Assembly (NCBI GenBank): GCA_001298575.1
Contig: LJCV01000302.1
Span: 1 to 36,175, forward strand
DNA length: 36,175 nt
Direction: 5' to 3'
Origin: Actinobacteria bacterium OK074
Lineage (GTDB): Bacteria > Actinomycetota > Actinomycetes > Streptomycetales > Streptomycetaceae
The notes beneath the pieces are model-generated. The model was not told the origin of the DNA, ran no database searches, and saw only the letters and a list, made by a program, of their open reading frames with translations. The position numbers and the translations under genes were made by a program. Below, piece by piece: positions 8,244 through 13,963 of this stretch (positions are counted from its first letter, which is position 1; every line of letters begins with the position of its first letter).

Positions 8244-9299
8244 ATGGAGTTCAGTCATGAATCGGTCGTGGTGCGACGCGGGCGGCGGAGCCGGCTGCCG
8301 ATCGTCGTCGCCGTGCACTCCACCGCTCTCGGCCGTGCGGTCGGCGGCTGCCGGATGTGGGCGTACGACAGCTGGGAGGGCGGCCTGCGCGACGCGCTGC
8401 GTCTGTCGGAGGGCATGACCCGCAAGTGCGCCGCCGCCGGACTGCCGAACGGCGGCGGTAAGACGGTCGTGGTCGTTCCCGCCGGGCGGAGCCTTACCGC
8501 GGACGAACGCCGCGCGGCGCTGCACGATGTCGGCGACATGGTGGCGGAACTCGGCGGCACCTACGTGACCGGTCCCGACGCGGGTACCGGACCGGCCGAC
8601 ATGGCGGTCATCGGCGAACGGACCGAGCACGTGTTCTGCCGGCCGGAGGCCGACGGCGGAAGCGGTGACCCCTCGCCGTTCACGGCCCTGGGCGTCGTCG
8701 CCGCGCTGCGCTCGACCTGCCTGGCACTGTTCGGCTCGCAGGCCCTGGCGGGCAGGAGATTCGCGGTGATCGGCCTGGGACACGTCGGGGAGCAGATCGC
8801 CCGGCAGTTGACGGCGGCGGGAGCCGACCTGGTCCTGAGCGACGTCGACCCGGCGAAGCGCTCGCTCGGCGCGGAACTGGGCGCGGTGTTCGCCGAACCC
8901 GACGCGGCGGCCACCGCCGAGGTGGACGTGGTCGTCCCCGCCGCGCTCGGCGGTCTGCTGACCCGGGATCTGGTGGCACGGCTGCGCTGCGGCGCGGTCG
9001 CGGGCGCGGCGAACAACCAACTCGCCGATCCCGGCGTGGCGGAGTTGTTGCGGGAGCGCGAGATCCTCTGGGCCCCCGACTACATCGCCAACGCCGGCGG
9101 TGTCGTCAACGCGGTCTCGCGTGAAGTCCTCGGCGACGAACCGGAGGACGCGGTCAAGCGCATCGAGTCGATCGCCGACACCCTGACCGGCCTGTTCGAG
9201 ACGGCCGCGCGCACGAGGACCACGACAGCGCAGGCCGCCGACGACCTCGCGCGCCGACGGCTGGCCGCACCGGTTCCCACCGCGCCCGGACCGGCATGA
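8244..9299 (+). CDS. Leu/Phe/Val-type amino-acid dehydrogenase
   Basis: The protein has 351 residues from ATG 8244. GTG 8232, with GGAGG four bases upstream, is an equally possible start adding VETP. The family interconverts branched or aromatic L-amino acids and 2-oxo acids with NAD(H) and ammonia. Visible hallmarks are VHSTALGRAVGG, two catalytic/substrate lysines (K61, K73 in the NGGGKTVVV region), GTGPADM with the conserved Asp, the Rossmann loop GLGHVG (177-182), AANNQLA and APDYIANAGGV. The N-terminus is about 20 residues shorter than the Val dehydrogenase of Streptomyces coelicolor as I recall it. The stop overlaps the MFS start (ATGA), so the two are translationally coupled. Beside hmaS and hmo it could aminate an arylglyoxylate or a related oxo acid; ordinary Val or Phe metabolism is the alternative. 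Confidence 0.9.
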   Translation: MEFSHESVVVRRGRRSRLPIVVAVHSTALGRAVGGCRMWAYDSWEGGLRDALRLSEGMTRKCAAAGLPNGGGKTVVVVPAGRSLTADERRAALHDVGDMVAELGGTYVTGPDAGTGPADMAVIGERTEHVFCRPEADGGSGDPSPFTALGVVAALRSTCLALFGSQALAGRRFAVIGLGHVGEQIARQLTAAGADLVLSDVDPAKRSLGAELGAVFAEPDAAATAEVDVVVPAALGGLLTRDLVARLRCGAVAGAANNQLADPGVAELLREREILWAPDYIANAGGVVNAVSREVLGDEPEDAVKRIESIADTLTGLFETAARTRTTTAQAADDLARRRLAAPVPTAPGPA

Positions 9300-10486
9300 A
9301 CCCCCGCATCTACGTGCTGGCCCTGGCCACCTTCACCGTCGGCACCGAGGGCTATGTCATCGCCGGCGTACTGCCGGCGGTCGCGGACTCCATGCACGTC
9401 TCCGTATCGGTGTGCGGACAGCTGGTCACGGTCTTCGCGCTGGTCTACGCCCTGGCCGGGCCGCCGCTGATCGGCGCGTTCCGGAAGGTGCCGCCGAAGT
9501 CGGTGCTGATCGGGGCCATGCTGGCCTTCGCGCTCAGCAACGCCCTCGCGGCGTGCGCACTCGACTACGCCGTGCTCGCCGCGGCGCGTGTGCTGGCCGC
9601 GTTGAGCGCGGCCCTGCTGGCCGCGCCGGCCGCCGCCGCGGCAGCCGCGCTGTGCCGTCCGCAGGACATGCCCAACGCGATAGCGGTCACCGCCACCGGC
9701 AACGCGCTGGCGCTCACCCTGGGCGCGCCGATCGGCACCCTGATCGGCGGACTGCTCGGCTGGCGGGGCACGTTCCTGTTCGTCACGGTCCTGGCGCTGA
9801 CGACCGCGCTGATGCTGGCGGTCCTGCTGCCGACGGTCCCGGCGGCTCCCGTCGGCACCGGCGGGGCCGAACTGCTGCGGAGCCCGGCCGTCCGGTGGAG
9901 TCTGCTGACCACCTTCGGGGTCTTCCTCGCCGCGTACTGCACCTACACGTATCTCGCGCCGATCGTCGAGCGGGCGACCAGGATGGAAAGCCGGGGTGTC
10001 GCGGCGCTGATGATCGTCTTCGGCGCGGGCGCGTTCCTGGCCGGGCGCACGATCGGCAGGATCCTGACCAAGGTGCCCGTGGCGCGGGTGCTGCGCGTGG
10101 CTCTCTCACTGATGGCCCTGCTCCTCGGGGCCATCGCCGTCGGCACCGCCTGGCATCCCCGCACCGCCGCGGAGATCGCCGCGTTTCCGGTGCTGTTCTG
10201 CCTGGGTGCCGCCTGGTGCTGCGGCGGCGTCTCCCAGCAGACACGGATCGCCGCCCTGGCGCCCGCGCAGCGGTCCCAGGCTCTGGGGCTGCACTTCTCC
10301 GTGCAGTTCCTGGGCGTCGCCGTCGGCGGCGCCTTCGGCGGGCTCGCCCTGTCGACGGGGGGACCCGTGGCCGTTCCGGTCCTGTCCGCGCTGATCGCGT
10401 GCGTATCGCTGCTCTCCGTGCGGCGGACCGTCCCGGAAACAGCCGACTCGCCGGATCGCGTGACGCCCGCGACCATCCCGCGGTGA
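9296..10486 (+). CDS. MFS exporter (DHA1 / AraJ-NepI-like)
   Basis: This 396-residue integral membrane protein starts at ATG 9296 inside the dehydrogenase stop. It opens with FTVGTEGYVIAGVLPAVA, typical of DHA1 drug:proton antiporters of the AraJ/NepI/PbuE group, and shows about twelve hydrophobic segments. Short basic loops such as FRKVPPKS follow TM2, and there is a central break near residues 180-200. Proteins like this export small hydrophobic compounds, sugars or purines, and in biosynthetic clusters they often act as self-resistance pumps. Coupling to the dehydrogenase suggests export of an amino-acid-related product, but the substrate cannot be deduced. Confidence 0.88.
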   Translation: MNPRIYVLALATFTVGTEGYVIAGVLPAVADSMHVSVSVCGQLVTVFALVYALAGPPLIGAFRKVPPKSVLIGAMLAFALSNALAACALDYAVLAAARVLAALSAALLAAPAAAAAAALCRPQDMPNAIAVTATGNALALTLGAPIGTLIGGLLGWRGTFLFVTVLALTTALMLAVLLPTVPAAPVGTGGAELLRSPAVRWSLLTTFGVFLAAYCTYTYLAPIVERATRMESRGVAALMIVFGAGAFLAGRTIGRILTKVPVARVLRVALSLMALLLGAIAVGTAWHPRTAAEIAAFPVLFCLGAAWCCGGVSQQTRIAALAPAQRSQALGLHFSVQFLGVAVGGAFGGLALSTGGPVAVPVLSALIACVSLLSVRRTVPETADSPDRVTPATIPR

Positions 10487-10597
10487 TCACCGCGCGGGAG
10501 TGAGCGGCGGATCGGCCCGGAGGGGCGCCCGCGGGCATGAGGACGGCCACCTGGAGCCGGACACGCGGAACTGCTGGACGCTCGGTGCGGCCCTCGG

Positions 10598-10656
10598 CTC
10601 GCCCCCCCCGCGTCCCGAAGAAGAACTCGCCCCCCCCCGCGTCCCGAAGAAGAACT
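10598..10656. repeat. 29-bp tandem repeat, two units
   Basis: Two copies of a C-run followed by GCGTCCCGAAGAAGAACT lie at 10610-10627 and 10639-10656 with a 29-bp period. The C-runs are 8 and 9 long, so slippage is likely. The unit matches, in reverse orientation, the 22-bp tandem repeat at 7398-7441. Confidence 0.8.
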
Positions 10657-10840
10657 GGACGCGCCTGCGAACCGGCCACGGCCTCAAGGGCGACCGCCAC
10701 GGCGACTGGGTCATGCTCGGCGTCCACATCCACCCTGATGACACCACCGACGGGCACCGGCCCGAACACGTCACCCTCCTGGCCCGCCACCGCCAGCACC
10801 AAGCCGCCCGGGCCCACCGGAGAGACGGGCCCCGGAAAAG
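10640..10840 (+). pseudogene. Possible IS701-type transposase fragment
   Basis: The plus strand reads WTRLRTGHGLKGDRHGDWV, then an aspartate-rich stretch HPDDTTDGHRPEH and LLARHRQH. This resembles the middle part of IS701-like transposases (a KG-x-R-x-YDWA motif followed by a short Asp-rich loop and LLVRR). Both ends are missing and no catalytic core can be assembled. The assignment rests on a short motif and is tentative. Confidence 0.35.
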
Positions 10841-10981
10841 TTCGGTGAAATCCACAGAATGCCGAGTCTCAGATTTGCGAGAATTGCAACCGGCGATTCC
10901 GTGTTGCCTGCTCAGCGCGCGCGAGATGTGTCGTGAAACATGACTTTAACTTCGAGTTTCGTTGTGCTAGCGAATGCGCCA

Positions 10982-11011
10982 TTGTCAAGCCGCCCGAGGG
11001 GGCTGTAGGTT
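10982..11011 (+). promoter_or_regulatory. Candidate promoter of the hmaS operon
   Basis: TTGTCA (10982-10987) and TAGGTT (11006-11011) are separated by 18 bp and resemble the HrdB-type -35/-10 consensus. The surrounding 10850-11175 region is notably AT-richer than the flanking genes. A start near 11018 would leave a leader of about 160 nt before the hmaS ATG. No riboswitch-like fold was recognised. The hmaS ribosome site is GGAGAG, seven bases before the ATG. Confidence 0.4.
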
Positions 11012-11175
11012 CGGGTCGAGCGAGTAATAAAAGGGCCTGCGACTCTCCTCAGCCGAGGCGCAGTTGCCAATGGAGTGCGTCAGTCGCGGGTCGGGGCGTT
11101 CTGGGGTATTTCCTCTTCGAAGTCCCGTCTGATTTCGGTTGACTTCAGGTTGACTTAAGCGTTTGGAGAGCTGCC

Positions 11176-12297
11176 ATGCATGCATTGCGTGATGCTCGGT
11201 TGGATCACGTCGAGTTCTATGTTGGAAACATTGACGCGACCGTCAAAGAGCTCGTGTCGAAATACGCCTTCCAGATAGCGGGAACGTCGGGCACGAGCAT
11301 CCAGTCCCACCGCTCGATCGCGTTGCGGCAAGGGGACATGGTGCTCTTACTCACCCAGGGGCTGACCGCGGGTTCCCCGGTGTCCACGTGGGTCCGCACC
11401 CATGGCGACGGCGTGGCCAACATCTGGCTGCGCACGCCGTCGGTCCGTGCGGCCTTCTCGGAGGCCGTGGCCAACGGCGCCGAAGCCGTGCTTCAGCCGG
11501 TCGAGCGCGCCGGTGTGCTGGTCGCCGGCTTCGGCGCGTTCGGCGACGTCCAGCACGGCCTGGTCGAACGCGCGGACGACGCCGACCCCGGGCAACTGCC
11601 GCCGGGCATCGTCCCGACGCAGGAGTCCGCATCGCAGGAGTCCCCGACACAGGGGTCCCCGACGCAGGAGTCCGCGTCGCAGGCGCCCGCGGAATTCGGC
11701 GTGCTCGACCACTTCGCCTATCTCGTCGGTGCGGGCGACCTTCGGAACGCGGTGAAATTCTACGAATCCGTCCTGGGTTTCTCGGTGATCTTCGAGGACC
11801 GGACCATGGTCGGCGGTCAGGGTATGGATTCCCAGGTCGTCCGCAATGCCGCGGGCGACGTCACGTTCACCATCGTCGAGTCCGCCGCGGAGACGGGACA
11901 GGCCCTGGACTTCATCGCGGAGTTCGTGCAGAACAACGCCGGGCCCGGAATCGAGCACATCGCGTTCGGCTGCGCCCACATCGTAACGGCCGTCCAGAAG
12001 CTGCGCGGGCGCGGGGTGGATTTCCTCGACACGCCGGCCGCTTACTACGACCTGCTGCCCGACCGTATCGGCGGCCTGACGAGCCACGAGCTCGAACAAC
12101 TGCGCGGACTGAGTATCCTCGCCGACCGGGACCACGGCGGCGAGCTGTTCCAGATCTTCACGCGCTCCACGCATCCGCGCAACACCTTCTTCTTCGAGGT
12201 GATCGAGCGGGTCGGTGCCGAGACCTTCGGCAAGGGCAACGTCAAGGCGTTGTTCGAGGCCAGGAAGGCGGAGCGGAACCAACGGGAGGAACGGTGA
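11176..12297 (+). CDS. hmaS: 4-Hydroxymandelate synthase (HmaS)-type dioxygenase
   Basis: The protein has 373 residues with two vicinal-oxygen-chelate domains and closely follows Amycolatopsis HmaS (SHRSIALRQG, THGDGVA, AYYDLL, DHGGELFQIF, THPRNTFFFEVIER). The Fe(II) ligands are H179, H261 and E341. HmaS and 4-hydroxyphenylpyruvate dioxygenase share this fold. The residue that is Phe in the latter and Ile in HmaS is Val356 here (GNVKALFEA), favouring benzylic hydroxylation to a mandelate. The interdomain linker (~148-172) is expanded by a TQES/SQESP-type repeat. Leu58 is a TTA codon (11347-11349), so translation is probably bldA-dependent. It is first in a coupled operon, and its stop overlaps the hmo start (GTGA). 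The substrate may be 4-hydroxyphenylpyruvate, phenylpyruvate or the dihydro analogue implied by the third gene. Confidence 0.92.
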   Translation: MHALRDARLDHVEFYVGNIDATVKELVSKYAFQIAGTSGTSIQSHRSIALRQGDMVLLLTQGLTAGSPVSTWVRTHGDGVANIWLRTPSVRAAFSEAVANGAEAVLQPVERAGVLVAGFGAFGDVQHGLVERADDADPGQLPPGIVPTQESASQESPTQGSPTQESASQAPAEFGVLDHFAYLVGAGDLRNAVKFYESVLGFSVIFEDRTMVGGQGMDSQVVRNAAGDVTFTIVESAAETGQALDFIAEFVQNNAGPGIEHIAFGCAHIVTAVQKLRGRGVDFLDTPAAYYDLLPDRIGGLTSHELEQLRGLSILADRDHGGELFQIFTRSTHPRNTFFFEVIERVGAETFGKGNVKALFEARKAERNQREER

Positions 12298-13424
12298 CGG
12301 AGGCCGGGCAACCGAGTCGGCCGCAATCCGTGGCCGAGTTCACCGACGCGGCCCGCGCCGTGACTCCGCCCGCCGCCTGGGACTTCATCTCCGGCGGCAG
12401 CGGTGCCGAACTGAGCGTGGCCGCCAACCTGCGCGCCTTCGACAACCTGTATGTGGCGCCGCGGATGCTGCGGGACGTGTCGCACGTGTCGACCGCGTCC
12501 CGCCTGGTCGGCCCCGAAGCGAGCCTGCCGGTGGCCGTCGCGCCGATGGCCTACCACGGGCTGGTCCATCCGCAGAGCGAGGCGGCCACCGCACGCGCGG
12601 CGAAGACGGCGGGTGTGCCGTTCACCGTGGCGATGCTCAGCGGGACACCGGTGGAGCGCATCGCCGAGTCGGGTGCCGACCTGTGGTTCCAGCTGTACTG
12701 GCTGCGGGACCGGGGCGCCACGACGGAACTGGTGAGCCGGGCCGAGGCCGCGGGCTGCCAGGCACTGATACTCACCGTCGACGTGCCCCGACTGGGCCGC
12801 CGCCTCAAGGACCAGCGCAACGGCTTCGCGCTGCCGACCGACGTCTACGCCGCCCACTTCCGCGGCGAGGCCGCGATCGGAGCGCAACGGGCCTCGGCCC
12901 AAGGCTCGGCCGTCGCCTCGCACACCACCGAGATGTTCGACCCCTCGTTGGCGTGGAGCGACATCGAATGGCTGCGGGCGAGCACCCGGCTGCCGCTCGT
13001 CGTGAAGGGCATCCTGACGCGCGAGGACGCACTCAGGGCGGCGCGCGCGGGCGTGGACGCACTGGTGGTCTCCAACCACGGCGGGCGTCAGCTCGACGGA
13101 GCCGTGCCCGGACTCACGGTGCTGCCGGAGATCCGGGCCGCGGTGGGAGACACGGTCGAAGTACTCGTCGACGGCGGCATCCGATCGGGGGCGGACGTAC
13201 TCAAGGCCCTGGCCCGCGGCGCCGACGGCGTCCTGCTGGGACGGCCGGTCCTCTACGGGCTCGCCGTCGGCGGCGAGTCGGGCGTCGACGACGTGCTGTC
13301 GCTGCTGCGCGAGGAACTCGAGACGGATCTCGCCCTGTCCGGCTGCCGTACCGTCGGCGAGGCCGCCCACCTGAAAACCTACGAATTCGGCGCTTCCAGC
13401 AGTACGGGGACTGCATCATGGTGA
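12294..13424 (+). CDS. hmo: FMN-dependent 4-hydroxymandelate oxidase (Hmo)-type enzyme
   Basis: The protein has 376 residues and starts at GTG overlapping the hmaS stop, with GGGAGG just upstream. It belongs to the FMN alpha-hydroxy-acid oxidase family (glycolate oxidase, mandelate dehydrogenase). Hallmarks are VAPRML near the N-terminus, FQLYWLRD, LTVDVPRLGRRLKD, VVKGIL with Lys238, SNHGGRQLDG with the catalytic His262 and Arg265, and VDGGIRSGADVLKALARGA for FMN phosphate. Hmo oxidises 4-hydroxymandelate from HmaS to 4-hydroxyphenylglyoxylate in hydroxyphenylglycine pathways, which fits the gene order here. No HpgT-type aminotransferase is seen in the window; an amino-acid dehydrogenase or the malate synthase homologue could take the glyoxylate product instead. 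It is cytosolic. The stop overlaps the next start. Confidence 0.92.
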   Translation: MTEAGQPSRPQSVAEFTDAARAVTPPAAWDFISGGSGAELSVAANLRAFDNLYVAPRMLRDVSHVSTASRLVGPEASLPVAVAPMAYHGLVHPQSEAATARAAKTAGVPFTVAMLSGTPVERIAESGADLWFQLYWLRDRGATTELVSRAEAAGCQALILTVDVPRLGRRLKDQRNGFALPTDVYAAHFRGEAAIGAQRASAQGSAVASHTTEMFDPSLAWSDIEWLRASTRLPLVVKGILTREDALRAARAGVDALVVSNHGGRQLDGAVPGLTVLPEIRAAVGDTVEVLVDGGIRSGADVLKALARGADGVLLGRPVLYGLAVGGESGVDDVLSLLREELETDLALSGCRTVGEAAHLKTYEFGASSSTGTASW

Positions 13425-13963
13425 AGCAGGACGTGATCAAGACGCTCGGTCCGTCGGGGACGGACGCGCACGCGGAGGCCGTCCGCATCGGGGGCGAGAA
13501 CATCGAGCTCTTCCCCTCCTTCCGCGCCGCCATCGACGATTCCGAGACTCACGGCGGCAGGGCGCTGGTCGCCGCCGGGTACCTGGACATGAGCAACGGA
13601 TCAGTGGTCGACTCCTGGGTCGACCTTCATTTCAGCAAGCTGCGATCGATGACGATGGTCGGGGTCTGGGAGTCGCCGACCAAGCCCATGTGCGTCGCGG
13701 TCCACTCGGAGTTCTCCGGCGAGCTCGCGGACATCCGCACGGCGGCGTCCCACCCGGCCACCCTCCAGTTCGTGCGCGAGCACCTCCCGGACGACGTGGC
13801 GATCTCGACGGTGCGGGCGAAGCCGGAGGCCGCACGGCTGGTGAGCGAGCAGGTCGTCCAGGCATGCATCGGATCCGTGGACGTCGTCGAATCCATCGAG
13901 AACCTGAAGATCTTGAAGAAACTGGAGGCGACGATGGTGTGGTGCCTGTATGAGCATCGCTGA
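13418..13963 (+). CDS. BacA/SalX-like prephenate decarboxylase (or atypical prephenate dehydratase domain)
   Basis: This 181-residue protein has a single prephenate-dehydratase-like fold and no ACT domain. The N-terminus VIKTLGPSGTDAHAEA matches the LGPxGT motif of prephenate enzymes, and PTKPMCVAVHSEF, then SHPATLQFVREHL, align with Bacillus BacA segments. True dehydratases end the domain with a catalytic TRF motif; here, as in BacA (MSWSLF), the equivalent is ATMVWCLYEHR with no TRF. I therefore favour the prephenate decarboxylase family of bacilysin, aeruginosin and salinosporamide pathways, which turn prephenate into dihydro-4-hydroxyphenylpyruvate. Dehydratase activity giving phenylpyruvate is the alternative. 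The start overlaps the hmo stop, and its own stop lies inside the next gene, so coupling is tight. The protein would supply the 2-oxo acid used by HmaS. Confidence 0.65.
   Translation: MVKQDVIKTLGPSGTDAHAEAVRIGGENIELFPSFRAAIDDSETHGGRALVAAGYLDMSNGSVVDSWVDLHFSKLRSMTMVGVWESPTKPMCVAVHSEFSGELADIRTAASHPATLQFVREHLPDDVAISTVRAKPEAARLVSEQVVQACIGSVDVVESIENLKILKKLEATMVWCLYEHR

Noticed and set aside
11388..12293. In-frame extension of hmo upstream into hmaS
   Set aside because: The extended part is an Arg-rich shadow of hmaS. GTG 12294 has a good ribosome site and gives the normal Hmo length.
11176..12297. 4-Hydroxyphenylpyruvate dioxygenase (tyrosine catabolism)
   Set aside because: The overall match is to HmaS, the switch residue is Val rather than Phe, and hmo follows directly.
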